Origin: Aedes albopictus
Taxonomy: Eukaryota; Arthropoda; Insecta; Diptera; Culicidae
DNA: 64,000 nt
Assembly: GCF_035046485.1 (NCBI RefSeq)
Contig: NC_085136.1
Location: 220,166,853 to 220,230,852 of the forward strand
Direction of reading: 5' to 3'
Under the pieces are notes generated by a model. The model searched no databases, was not told where the DNA came from, and saw only the letters and a list, made by a program, of their open reading frames with translations. Of this stretch, positions 49,802 to 62,566 are shown piece after piece. Numbering within the stretch: position 1 is the first letter of the stretch; the number at the start of each line of letters is the position of its first letter. The position numbers and the translations under genes were made by a program.

Positions 49802-50350
49802 ATATAACAAACTCCACTATCAATCGCCGTCTACAATAAAACAAAACCAAATCAAAATTGCGCATCACAGTCTTTATCAATGTTAATTACAGCATTCAAT
49901 AATCGAATGCATAAACGGACGTTATTCAACGTCAGACTTGCGGTCGTGTCTAGTATACAACCCCTCCAACTTTTTGTGTTCGTGGCACACTTTGGTTTGA
50001 TTTATGAACACATTGAATCGCATTCCATTCTGCTGTGGGAGAGCGGCAACATATTTAAACAACCTGCATGGTTTTTCCGGTCGGTAATGACCGCAGTAGC
50101 CATAAAAGGTGATTGATTTTTTTACAATGTATCTGATTTTCCACAAGGTAAATGAGGTAAATGCAGTTTTCCTCAAATTCGCTCATTTTATCCCTTAAGA
50201 GGACTGGGTATACAAGTTTATCAAAATGTCCGCCTCGTTGGGGTTTGCCTTTTTTATGCTATACTTATCTCGATCTAGATAGCAAGACTGCAATTCCTCA
50301 GCAGTGAACAGGATTTGCGTGAAATGCGTCCATTCGTTGCAGTTATTGCC
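49802..50350. other. No gene recognised
   Basis: Holds GACGTTATTCAACGTC (49918-49933), the exact reverse complement of the motif at 37093-37108, followed by CTTGCGGTCGTGTCTAGTAT. Nothing else identified. Confidence 0.4.
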
Positions 50351-52018
50351 TCAGAATACTCCATCCACGTATGATTTTGGCTTGACCCTTGTTACTACAT
50401 CGATTGGAAGGTCGTCTGCAAATTTGTCATATGTAATCTCAATATTCGCGACCTTTTTTTCATGTTCAACTGGTCTTAGACATTTGGACATACGTTGAGC
50501 AACTTTTTGATGGTACGAACGTCTCCGTGGGTCCGCACAAGACATGTAGGATTCTTCGCTATGTTGTAGCAATTTAGCCAAACGCTGAGCGTTGAAAATT
50601 ACGAAGACACCGCAATTGTAACCATCCGTTTGTTGCTCTTTTACAAGGAAACTCAACGTCCATGGATGTGAACACAATACTGCTGCCCTTGGTACTCCAT
50701 GTTCGGCAAAATATTTGAACGAATCGTTGACGCTCTCAAAATATTTCCTTTTTTCTACCATCAATTTTGATCCTGTTTTATTCGAATCCAAATAATGAAT
50801 GACTTGTCGCTTTACATCAAGAACAAGCAATGACGAGCGAGCTCAGCAATATGAACCAGACAGATAATAACATCATGCTGAAGGATCTTTGTTACAGTAT
50901 CAACATCATCTTTAGGTTCAAATTTCCTTAACAGAACATTTGTTTCTTGAATGCTGAGCACAGTCCAGGTAGAAATCATGAAACTGGACAGAACAAGTTT
51001 TAGGGAAACGTCAACTGCACTAGCGTACAATTCATTGTTATCATAAAATGATTTGAAGTCAGCTCCACTGATCATCAAATCATCGTTGCCGTCAAATTCA
51101 ATCTCGCAAATTTCATCATCGGAAATATTACGATACAGCTCCAAATCCACTAAATAACATGTAGATTTAGATGATTTTTGTTCATACTCATCCCATGCAA
51201 TGCTGAGCAACGCATCAAATGTCTCCAACGCATCAGACATACTTTGAAGTTTTAGGAATGCCTTCTTCACATTCATTGAGTGTCTGATGCAGGGAAAAAT
51301 CTTCCTGATCAATACGGATTCCCTCCAAACCATGATGGACTTTTGACTGATTTTGACAAACCTCCATCTCGTTCCCCTGATCGTGACGGACCTCCTTAAG
51401 ATCATAATGGTCCGGACACTCCCTGCAAAATTCGTTTCCTACTTTGGGGATCTCCTTTACCTTGTTAGCCGACTTAAGGGCCTTGCGAATTTTCTCACTA
51501 TCGCATGACTCAATATCGCTTTTGCAAACCTCCTTATTGTCCGTATGGTTTTTCTTGGGAGCCTCTTCACCCCCGTAGGTTTCCATGCCATCAGACTCGT
51601 AAGCCGCTTCATCGTTTTGGGTCTCCTCAGCGAGGTTTTGGCAAACCTCCATGTCGTTCCACTGATTTTGACGGGCCTCCTGAAGATCATAATGGTCCTG
51701 ACACTCCATGAAAAATCCGTTTCCTTCTTTGGGATCCTCCTCTGCCTTGTTATCCGACTTATGGGCCTTATGAATCTCCTCACTATCGCATGACTCAACA
51801 TCGTTCTTACGAACCTCCTCATTACCATCAGACTTGTTGCGAGTCTCCTCAGCGCCCTTTACGGCTTTCTCATTGCCCTCGCGATCCTGACAAGCAGCCT
51901 CAAAAGTCAGCACACTCTGATGAGTGTCTTCTAGTGCCTGAGCTTTGTCCATGAGGTGACGTAGCCGCTTATTATTACATATTTCTTGTTTGTTTTTCGG
52001 TGAGACAATACTTTGCAA
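50351..52018 (-). pseudogene. Ulp1/C48 SUMO-protease-like gene, frameshifted
   Basis: Three minus-strand segments in different frames. 52018-51233: charged region with two repeats of about 95 residues (ESCDSEEIHKAHKSDNK and HYDLQEARQ, against ESCDSEKIRKALKSANK and HYDLKEVRH). 51405-50812: LSGAD-like MISGADFKSFYDNNELYASA, HDVIICLVHIAELARH. 50830-50351: LVLDVKRQVIHYLDSNK and KEQQTDGYNCGVFVI. His in ARH, Asp in HYLDS, Gln and Cys in the last motif match the C48 His-Asp-Gln-Cys catalytic set. The family cleaves SUMO or ubiquitin-like conjugates; many insect copies are carried by transposons. A 1-nt loss directly after the catalytic His separates it from the Asp and Cys. No transposase is visible beside it. 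Confidence in the family is high, in function none. Confidence 0.75.
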
Positions 52019-52029
52019 ATCGTTTTAAT

Positions 52030-53310
52030 ATAACTTTTCGGCCTACTCTATTCAGCCATCATCAGAACTGTGAACATTTATTGGTCAAGTTAGTACAATT
52101 TTCTTGGTCTACAATTTCAAATTACCATCCACTTACATAAAACGTTTGTTTGCCGCCTCTGTGGTCTATCAACTAACCCTAAGTCCTATTTACATGTATT
52201 CACCTATCGTCACATTGAGTCATTCGGTTCTTCTCGGCTGTGTGCGCTTCGTCAACGCACTATGGGGCGGCTCCATACAAACAGGTGGTCAAAAATATTT
52301 TCGCGTCAATTTCATAATGTCTTACTCCTATTCATAGGGTTTATGCCTAAACAATATGAAAAACATGTGTTTTAACACGACAGTTTCAAACAGCATAAAA
52401 TAATAAGGGCATTGCATACTTTTAGGTGTTTAAGGATTTCTGTTCCTCTTCACAAATTGTATTCTAATTCGTAAAAACACGCTTCGCTATGAGATCCAAG
52501 ACCAAATTTAGACTGCACTATGATTGATCTACCGAGAAAAGCGGCCATGACGACCAAATGTTTCATCAGAGGTATTTAATGGCCAATAGGGTGATTTTAC
52601 ATAGCAATATCTCAATCATCACCGACAGCTTGATTGGAATTGCAGAATAGCAGCTAGTAGCAGCCAAATTTGATTTCAATGTCTCCCAGAAGTAGTTCCG
52701 AAGCGAAACTTTGCGAAACTTTTTTTGTATGGAACGGTCTGTATGGAGAAAATTTGATTTTTTTTTAATGTGGTATCATTTAATAGTATTACAAGCAACA
52801 TTTCTTCGTCTAATACGTCATTTGAAAGGTTTATAAGCAAGCTTTTAGAAACTACTTTAAAAGTATGACATTTTTCATTTAAGTCAAAGATATGTAAAGT
52901 TGAACATTTCATTCGTTTCACCAAAAACCGGCAATGGTCTCATTCTGCTACCAATATCTCGATAAGTATAGGGATTGGTAAACTAATATTCTAGGGTTTA
53001 CTAGTCCAAGTGGTCTACTTTCAACTACCGAAGTCAAATCTTAAATTGAATGAAGTCAATTTTCGATTTTTGGCCGCCTGAATCCCCTTAGTGCGCTGGT
53101 AACACACCGCTAGACCCCATCCCACCCCCCTTAGCGTTACGTAATATACGAACTAGACGAGTGCACCGCCGGCTGAATGTTCACTCGGTCAGCGAAAATT
53201 TGTTTAATTTATTTCATGTATTTAGTTTTTGCGATGAAGTTACACAAAATGTGAAAGAGAAAATTTATGTAAGAAATCGAAGGAAAAAAATATCAGCGCA
53301 TCAGTGCATC
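52030..53310. other. No gene recognised
   Basis: Repetitive AT-rich sequence. The dispersed motif is present on the minus strand at 52411-52430 (ATTGCATACTTTTAGGTGTT). Short open frames have no family resemblance. Confidence 0.4.
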
Positions 53311-53313
53311 TGC

Positions 53314-53656
53314 ACGGAACCGCCAAACTACCCAAAATTGAGTTCTTTTGACACAATTCCATAGTTCGACCCAATAAGCCAAAATTTGAGTAAATCGATC
53401 AAACTCACGCTAGGTAGGTTGCCTTTACCCTCAGCTAAAAATATCGTTAGAAATACTCAAGAGTAGGTTAACCGAAATTTACCCGAAATTGGCTTATTGG
53501 GGGCAAGGACCCCCTCTGGGTAGATGCTTCTCTGTTTGTTTTTGACAACATCGGTGAGCCAGAGAGGGAAAACAACCTAATTTTGGGTAACGAGTTTATT
53601 CGATATTCTCAATTTTGAGTAAAATCGACCCAAATATTAGGTAGTTTGGATTTTCC
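53314..53656. mobile_element. MITE with CACGGAA...CCAAACTACC ends
   Basis: CACGGAACCGCCAAACTACC at the left and, inverted, CACGGAAAATCCAAACTACC at the right. ACCCAAAATTGAG and CTCAATTTTGAGTA are mirrored further in. No clear TSD. Confidence 0.6.
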
Positions 53657-53941
53657 GTGTGTGTAGAAGTTGTTGAGAATCGACCCCAACATTTGTTTTC
53701 TTTTTTTTTTAGTTTTTTACTTACCTTTGCGCAGTGCTTAGAACTTTTCTCACTAAACTTGATATTTCCAAATCGATTTAATCCGATTTTAAGATTTTTC
53801 AATAAATCTATCACTTACACTTATAAAAAAAACACCTTAGCGAATTTTTTTACAAACTGGCGGCTATTTTTTCAATACGGCCTTGAAGTTTGTTGTGAAG
53901 AGATGTGCAGAGCAGCTTATCCGCCGATGAACAAATTCACT

Positions 53942-54044
53942 CGGTCCGAGAGCGGGGCCATTCCCAATCAGAATCGTTCAAATCTGATTGGAAATCGTTA
54001 GTGTCGTTATCGTTAGAAATCGTATTGTCAAAATTCTCGGACCG
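53942..54044. mobile_element. Second MITE with CGGTCCGAG ends
   Basis: CGGTCCGAG at 53942 and AATTCTCGGACCG at 54032-54044, with a GAGCGGGGCCATTCCCAATC interior, the sister of 22082-22193. AATTCACTCGG... and GATGAATTC... flanks also resemble each other. Confidence 0.6.
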
Positions 54045-54049
54045 CGATG

Positions 54050-54990
54050 AATTCGGTGAATTCCATGAACTTCTTTATCGATGCGTGAGTCAGAAATACA
54101 CTCAGCAAAAAAAAACTGTAAAAATTCGTTAATGTAGCTTATGGTTTTTTTTTGCACATATGATTGCGCGTTCAGGATGCAAACCTTGTAGAATAAAATT
54201 TACAATTTCACTGAAAGACGGCTTGCGGTTTTGCTTTTTTTCAATGCGGTTTTTTGGTTTCAATCTCATATATCTCACGATCCTGGTTATTTAGAGAGTT
54301 GGTGTCTTCGGCAAAGCTGTTTGGCTGGTCAAGGACTAGCCGATAATAAGACTTCAGATTCAAAATTCCACCGCTAGGCGGCGCTATAGAGCAAATACAT
54401 TTTAAATTTCGCATATCTCAGCATCCTGATTTTGTAGAAACATGGTATCTTCGGCAATATTGTGTGGTAGATCAAGGGATTTCAGAATAATTACCGTTTG
54501 GTTCAAGTTTCTGCAGCTAGGCGGCGCTACTTGCAATGTTTTGCAAATTTTCCTCATATGGGTGTTAGGTTCCTGAGTGCAAACTTTTTAAAGGGCGATA
54601 GAGGACCATAAATGGTGAAAAAAATTGTTCTACGCATATGGTCAAATCTCAACCGTTACGTAGTTATTGAACTCCCCATATTTTTTACTCTTATTGCCTT
54701 AACTGGCTACAACTTTAAAATGGTCAAACTTATCGCTGTTTTTTTACCCTTATTCGAAAGATTATTGAATTTTCTATCAAATGGCATCTTTCAACCGATT
54801 GGTTAAGTTAAATAACTAAGTTTTCTAGAGCAAATAGCCTTAAAGTTGTGTGTTTTAATTTGTTTTTGTCAATTATCTTTGAAAAATGCGTAATAAATAA
54901 AAATTCTTTCTTTGGCAAAGTTGTGGCCCCTGTTCCACTCTACAATTCGTTCTTTGACATCAAACTTCTATCTCTTATCATTTTCTTGCA
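54050..54990. other. No gene; dispersed-repeat sequence
   Basis: Contains two CTAGGCGGCGCTA phrases (54373 and 54517) with adjacent CTTCGGCAA.. phrases, i.e. a diverged direct repeat of about 145 bp. Nothing coding. Confidence 0.45.
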
Positions 54991-54995
54991 ATTTC

Positions 54996-55165
54996 GATTT
55001 AGAGAGTTTGAATAAAATCAATCCGATTATTTTAGCCTAAAATTTATTTAATTAACTTTGAAGTTATGTAAACTCGTCTAAGATGGAGTATTATATCTGT
55101 GGTATTGATCTCCGTTGGCAAATTACTTTACTGGTCGATATTCTCAAAGATACAGCATAAAATAT
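54996..55165. repeat. Segment inverted relative to 18460-18690
   Basis: AATCAATCCGATTATTTTAG, GAAGTTATGTAAACTCGTCT and CTGGTCGATATTCTCAAAGA mirror the 18.5-kb segment. The Transib-like foldback starts just after it. Confidence 0.7.
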
Positions 55166-56949
55166 GCAGGGGTGTCCATTATGCCCCGATGCACAGTGGG
55201 AAAAATGGACCCAAAATCGCAACTTTTAGAAGCCGCTGGTTTGGAAAAGCATCAAATACCTATTTCTATGTAAAAAATGACAAGGAATCGAATGGTGGTG
55301 GTCTCGTTTTGTGCAGACCACGGAAAAGGTCCCATTTCGCCCCATTTTGCCCTATTTTAATGCAAAACATAACAAAGTAGCAAAGATAAACCTCTGCCGC
55401 CGACATATAACCAGGGAAAACGTTAAATTCTATAGTAGAGGTTGATCTCAATTGAAATGGAACATTTCCGTGCTGACCAGATCACTATAACGCCCCATTT
55501 TGCCCCACACTACTTATTAATTATGAAAATACTAGTTTTATCCATGGATTTTCAAGCAGTTTTCGATGTTTCCATTCAAATCATAGCAATCATGATGCAA
55601 ATACTCTTAAACAACTGGATAGAGTTAATTTCCACCATGACAGAGCACGAGTTGTGGCTTACTTTGCCCCAATTCTCCTCTATTTTCATGTTTCGGTGCT
55701 AAATTTTACCAAAAAGCATATGAAGATCTTTGCCCCATATTCCTTAAAATCTATTAAAATGAGTTTTTTAGTTCTCATGATGTATTCGAAGCTTCCATGC
55801 AAATCATAGCAATCATGATGCAAATACTCTTTAAAAAAAACTAGATAGAGTTGTTTTTCACCATGGAAGAGCACAAGATGTGACCTATTTTGCCCCAATT
55901 CACTCTAATTTTGATGTTTCGGTGCCAAATATGTCCAGAAAGCGTATGAAGATCTCCGCTAATGATCTACATCCATGAAAAACGTTCAATATTTTAGCAA
56001 AGATTATCCACCACGAGGGTGGAGCATTTTCAAGTTCCATTTTGCCCCATACTCCTTCAAAACTATGAAATATTAGTTTTTTCATATATTTTCAAGCTGT
56101 TTTCGAAGTTTTCATGCAATTATGATGCAAATACTCTTAAATAAAACTAAATAGAGTTTATTTTTACCATGGATGAGTAAGGGATGTGACCTATTTTGCC
56201 CCAATTCATTCTAGTTTTCATGTTTCGTTGCCAAATTTGACCAGATCAGAAAGCATATGAAGGTCTCCGTTGATGATCTAAATACATTATTATTCTAGCA
56301 AAGATTATTTGCAACGAATATGGAACATTTTCATGCTGCCCATATCGCAATAATGCCCCGTTTTACTCCATATTCCTTAAAAATTGAAAAAAAAAGTTTT
56401 GATAGGTTTTCAAACTGTTTTCGAAGTTTCCATGCAAATTATGTCAATCACGATTCAAATACTTTTAAGAAATGAGATAAAGTTGATCTCCACCATGTAA
56501 AACCACGGAATGTGACCTATTTTGCCCCAATTCAGTCTAATTTGCTTTGCCATGGTGGAAATCGAGTCTATCTAGGACATAAACGTGGCGACGCGAATCA
56601 AGGAAACGTGTGCATGCAATTGAGTTGTTCAGGGATTTTTTTTTCTTTTTTTTTGGTGAGAGACTGCATAAGCCTTGGACTTATTAACATCTTTATTATT
56701 CTTTATTTGAAGGATATAATAAAAGCTCGAACAGCTATGGAGAAACATAAATTTTCGTCATGTTTAAGGTATGTGGGGTCTTAATAGCACGGTAATGTTC
56801 CTCCCTCATATCAAATTATCTTTTCTATAGTATTGAGCGTTTTTAAAAGATATAGATCAGCAACAGTTGCATTAATATGTTTTTTGGTCAAGTCTTGCTC
56901 CCAAACATGAAAATTAGACTGTGTTCACGCCTAACGTGAACGGATTTTG

Positions 56950-57521
56950 CTTCACTTGTTTTGACCACCGTAAAAAGCGTATGAACCGACAGTGCAACTT
57001 TGCCCCCTGCGTGCTGTAACAACCCATCGATGCTATGGTAATGATAGATATCTATGTCAAGTCTCCTATTAATAGTATCATCGAGAGCACGGTTACAATA
57101 GTTTACTGTTCCCGCATATTTCCACGCTGTTTCGCAACAACAGCTTCTATGCAGACGTTGATCCACAGCTACCTACCATCGATGATAGAAACACCTAGGC
57201 TACAAACCGATCGTATACAGAACAATCAATATACGAGGCAGAGCACCCCTGTGTTCATCATCTACACCCCCCCCCCCTTTACTTTCTCTATCCTGCTGAC
57301 CGTTTATTATCAGGAGAAGTAGTAGGCAACAGCAGTTTGATAGTCAGTACTTAGTTGATCGCCGATCGAAACAGATCATACGATACAGCCGATGATCTGC
57401 GCTCCGCGCGCGACCTCTTGTCCTGCGTCCCCCTGCAGTTCACGAGTGGGGATAGCAGTTGGTGCCGTATTATTAGACCAATTCGATGTGTAAATATTGT
57501 GTATATAGTTTCAAATATATG
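56950..57521. other. Loop sequence, no gene recognised
   Basis: Includes a C run near 57270 and a GCGCTCCGCGCGCGACC patch. Short frames are unsupported. Confidence 0.4.
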
Positions 57522-58315
57522 TACCGTAATCTGGGGGATAGTTGATCAGCGGGGAGAAGTTGATCACAATGGGATCCACGTTCTTCAACCGCTGAGGACG
57601 CCACAATTCTGTTTCAATGGAAGAACTTTTGATGTAAATCGATTGTGTGAATATATTTGAAGAATTTCTGAAGGTTTTTATGGCAATCGTGACAGATTTT
57701 ACATAAAAATATCGACATTTTTGGATGTGTATTGAAACTCGGTGAAAAGACTGCCTTTCAAAAAATCGCCTCCCAGAACCGCCTTGTATATCAGATGACC
57801 CCCAAAACACTTTTATTTATTCATGGTAGGCTTATTGAACATAGCTTTGAGTAAAAATTGATGTTAACGTATAAGTTTTATAAAAAAGGCATATTTTGGC
57901 GAAAGTAAGACGATTTTTTTAGGCAATTGCATACCTTTAGGCGTTTAATGTGGGTCATTCCGTAACATACTAAACTTTATTTTATTTTTCACATACAAAT
58001 TACACCAGTTGTAAGAGTTTTAAAAACTTATTCAGATTCAGCACCATCAAATTTAGTTTGTTCAATAATTTTCCATACTTAGAATGTTATGTCATTGGTT
58101 GATCAACTTCACCCCGGATTGAAAATTTTCAAATTTGGTCATTTGAGCAATTTTTATGAAACTTAGCAATTTCTTGTAAGAATTTCGTTTACGGAACTTC
58201 AAACAGGTCCACTCAGTACATGTTTTAAAAATATTTGTTTGGAGTCATGTACATTGTACTTGATTTTATTCAAAAGAATAGAGGAAAAGTGATCAACTTC
58301 CCCCCAGATTACGGT
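57522..58315. mobile_element. Foldback of the TACCGTAATC family
   Basis: TACCGTAATCTGGGGGATAG at the left and its approximate inverse (CCCCCAGATTACGGTA) at the right. Inner arms share GATCAACTTC.CCCC. The dispersed motif, inverted, is at 57926-57945. Confidence 0.7.
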
Positions 58316-59034
58316 AGCAACAAAGTGATGACTCAACGTTATTTCTATGGCCCGAGCTCAAACTCGGATCTTTTTCTCGGTGTCAACGTCAACACGTCTG
58401 CTTCGCAATCAATCCAGCCACTCGACAAACACCCCGGATCGAACAATGTTGCCGCCGGATATCGTTGGCCGTACTCTTGGCCCGTAGTGCAGTGCTGACG
58501 ATGGCTTACAGATCACAGTGTACACATAAGAATCTTCTTCTACACAAATGTCCGAAGAACACATCCATAATTTCTCCATATCAATCATTTTATTGCCCGT
58601 AACATTAACTCGAACAGTTTGTATTTACAGTTTATACATATGTACACTTATCTACTCTAACAAAACTAATTATCATATTAACATCGCACTGCACCTTCCC
58701 GGTCTGTGGGCGAAGGGTGCGACGACGGCGAGCGCGCGCGCGGAGTAAGGTTGACTTGCTACAGGACCGTACTGTCTCGATCGGCGGTCAACAGAAGTAC
58801 TGCTGGTTTGTTGCGAATCAGTGTGGAGACGGCCCAGACTACAAATGGCTATTGTTCCAACACGTTGGCTATGCGCATTATTATCCAGACTGGTTGTATA
58901 TTGATTGATGACCAGCAGTGTGGAAGATGTCGTTGGATTTGGGGTGTATGCATAGAGGCAAAATTTATTTCGACGCAGATGAGTATTCTGTACGCACTAT
59001 GGGCTAGGATGAGTGGCCAAAATATTAACATTCA
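58316..59034. other. Loop sequence, no gene recognised
   Basis: GC-richer patch at 58700-58830 (GCGACGACGGCGAGCGCGCG) with overlapping short frames. No domain recognised. Confidence 0.35.
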
Positions 59035-60107
59035 CGCTTCGGCGTGAACAGACTGAATTGGGGCAAAATAGGTTTTATATCCTTCAAATAAAGAATAAAG
59101 ATGTTAATAAGTCCAAGGCTTATTCAGTCTCTCACCAAAAAAAAAAAGAAAAAAAATCCCTGAAAACCTCAATTGCATGCACACGTTTCCTTGATTCGCG
59201 TCGCCACGTTTATGTCCTAGATAGACTTGATTTCCACCATGGCAAAGCAAATTAGACTGAATTGGGGCAAAATAGGTCACATTCCGTGGTTTTACATGGT
59301 GGAGATCAACTTTATCTCATTTCTTAAAAGTATTTGAATCGTGATTGACATAATTTGCATGGAAACTTCGAAAACAGTTTGAAAACCTATCAAAACTATT
59401 TTTTCAATTTTTAGGGAATATGGAGTAAAACGGGGCATTATTGTGATATGGGCAGCATGAAAATGTTCCATATTCGTTGCAAATAATCTTTGCTAGAATA
59501 ATAATGTATTTATATCATCAACGGAGACCTTCATATGCTTTCTGATCTGGTCAAATTTGGCAACGAAACATGACAATTAGAATGAATTGGGGCAAAATAG
59601 GTCACATCCCTTGCTCATCCATGGTAAAAATAAACTCTATTTAGTTTTATTTAAGAGTATTTGCATCATAATTTCATGTTATTGCATGAAAACTTCGAAA
59701 ACAGCTTGAAAATATATGAAAAAACTAATTTTTCATAGTTTTGAAGGAGTATGGGGCAAAATGGAACATTATCGTGATATGGGCAACTTGAAAATGCTCC
59801 ACCCTCGTGGTGGATAATCTTTGCTAAAATATTGAACGTTTTTCATGGATGTAGATCATTAGCGGAGATCTTCATACGCTTTCTGGACATATTTGGCACC
59901 GAAACATCAAAATTAGAGTGAATTGGGGCAAAATAGGTCACATCTTGTGCTCTTCCATGGTGAAAAACAACTATCTAGTTTTTGCCTTTCTCGTACACTA
60001 AGTGTACTGGAAAGGCTATATGTTCACTCCAAAAATGACTTTTTGATAGAAGGCCCGGAGGGTCAAATCACATATACCAATCGACACAGCTCGACGAATT
60101 AAGGTGA

Positions 60108-60175
60108 TGTCTGTGTGTGTATGTGTGTGTGTATGTGTGTGCGTGTGTGTGTGTGTCTGTATGTGTGTGTACAAA
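60108..60175 (+). repeat. TG microsatellite
   Basis: Imperfect (TG)n with TATG interruptions, at the same place relative to the family start as the shorter tract near 63760. Confidence 0.9.
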
Positions 60176-60359
60176 AAAACTCACATCACTTTTTGGCAGT
60201 AAACCTCATCCGATTTCAATGACCGACGGTTCATTCGACGCGGAATCTGGTCCCATTGTTTCCTATTGAAAATGGTTCGGATCGGTTCAGCCGTTCCGGA
60301 GATATGGCCATTTAGGTGTTCCGGAACGGTACCCCAGGAAGGGACCAGATATGAAAATG

Positions 60360-62240
60360 CATCAAACCTATGCATGCGACACATCAACGGCATTTTCGAT
60401 AACCTGATGAGCGGTAAGCAGAAAAATAGTCTAATACCATATCTGAACCGGTAGTGTTCCCGAACCGGTTCTGGGCGTCCCGCTGGAAGTGGCCAAATAT
60501 ACAATTGTACCAAACCCATGCAAGCGACACATCAAACCACGGCATTTTAGATGACCTGATGGACAATGAGCAGGAAAATCATCTCAGACCATATCTGAAC
60601 CGGTAGTGTTCCGGAACCGGTTTTAGTCGTCCTGCTGGAAGTGGCCAAGTATACAAGTGAACCAAACCCATGCATGCGACACATCAAACCACGGCATTTT
60701 CGATAACCTGATGAGCGAAAAGCAGGAAAATCATCTCAGACCATATCTGAACCGGTAGTGTTCCGGAACCGGTTCTAGGCGTCCCGCTGGAAGTGGCCAA
60801 ATATACAATTGAACCAAACCCATACATGCGACACATCAAACCACGGCATTTTCGATGACCTGATGGACAATGAGCAGGAAAACCATCTCAGACCATATCT
60901 GAACCAGTAGTGTTCCGGAACCCGTTTCGGGATTCCCGCCGAAGTGGTTAAATCTGAAAGAGAAACTAACCCGTACATGCGTCACATCAAATAGCGGCTT
61001 TTTGGATTACCTAATGAACGGCCAGCAAATGTTTCGGAATCTGTTTTGAGTGGCCGGAGAGGCCAAATGTAAAAGTAATCCAAATCCAGGCATGTGACAC
61101 ATCAAATCGTGGCTTTTGCGATAACCTGATGAACAGTTAGCTAGAAAATAGTTTTACGTCACACTAAAGACAACTGGTAGTGTTCCGGAATTGGTTCCGA
61201 GAGTCCCGTCGAAATTGTCAAACCCTGCATGTGACACCTTCAATTTGCAGCGTTTTTGGTTAAGTAACCGATGAGCAGTTAACAAGACAATAATGTTAGA
61301 CCATATTTGGTTCAGCTGGTAGTTACCCGGAATCAGATCCGGGTAGTAAAATGTAAAATTTAACCAAATCCATGGATGCGGTACATCAAATCACGACCAG
61401 TCTTGTAAACATTCGACACTTTTTACTACCTTCATTTCGTTGCCGCAGTCGGGTGTCAGTCGGCTTTGTTACATTCGTGCGCTATCGTTACCTCTTACCT
61501 ACACATAACACGAGCAGTAGAACGAAGATCAATAAACATAAGAAAGGGTCAAATCAATGTCATCTGACACGATGACATGTGTCTAATTCTAGCTTTATGC
61601 ATAGATTTTCAGCCAATTCCGATTATGAATGTTAATATTAGTTTATTATTGCATGTTGCGATGAATACGACACACCAGATGGGCAACATAGCTCTTATTA
61701 TGGAAGAAGACAGGAATAACAAAAGCCGAACCGTCTCCCGAAGCCGCTATCGTGGTGAAGTGCATTCGTTTGACATTTTTGTTCAACCTTCGACAACCTG
61801 ATGGGAAAATAGGGTCAGACCACATTAGATTCCCGGTAGTGTTGCGGGTTCAGCTGTGGCTTCGAAAGTGATTAGAAGTAAAAGTGAAGAAAACCCATTC
61901 ATGCGATATATCAAATTGCGGTGATTAGGTAAAGGCGAATAAATAGCAATAAAATATTCTCAGACCATAATTGGGACAACCGGTAGTGTTATGGTCCATG
62001 ATTCATGGAATCAGATCCGGCCATCCCACCGGAAATTACCAAATATAAAAATGAACCAAACCCATACATACGACACATCAGATCGCAGATTTTTTGATAA
62101 TCTAATGAACGGTTAGCAAGAAAATAGCCTTAGATTACATTAGAGACTAGCTGTTGTGTAGCAGAACCAACGTTCATGTGAAAAATTAATTCGTGGCTTT
62201 GTTTAATGGCCTGATAAACATTAGGTATGAACAACAGTGA
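60360..62240 (+). repeat. ~150-bp tandem repeats with GCATGCGACACATCAAA core
   Basis: The core GCATGCGACACATCAAACCA or variants is at about 60371, 60521, 60671, 60823, 60973, 61090, 61225, 61372, 61898 and 62068; the first five are spaced 149-153 bp. Each unit holds GATAACCTGATGA.CG, CAGACCATATCTGAACCGGT and GTTCCGGAACCGG. Decay increases to the right. Sequence at about 61410-61790 is a non-repeat insertion. Confidence 0.85.
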
Positions 62241-62566
62241 CGAATAGGTCTAAGTTCTCATATATGAGAACAAAATATAGACAAAACTAAAGCGATCTCA
62301 TCAAATCGTACCATTTCAGATTCCTAAGATGTAAATTTATAGCAGGATGGGTCAACGTTGAATGGGAAAATAAGAATTTGATTGCGTCAACAGAAGATGG
62401 TGGCTGTTTTAAGGAATTTTGAGCTCTAAAACTATGTAAAATAAGTGTATTTGGTATGGGAAATATGATCGGTGTCCACCAGAGTATCCAAGATAGTGGT
62501 CCAAATTCCAAGATAATGGCCCAGTATTCAAGTTAGTGCCTATTTTAGAGGATTTTTAATTCTTGC

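Noticed and set aside
58706..59047. 113-codon frame over a GC-rich patch
   Set aside because: No domain, start context or splice evidence, and it lies in the loop of a foldback element.
60360..61400. Regularly spaced repeats considered as a CRISPR-like array
   Set aside because: Units are ~150 bp, similar throughout and without unique spacers, and the sequence is eukaryotic.
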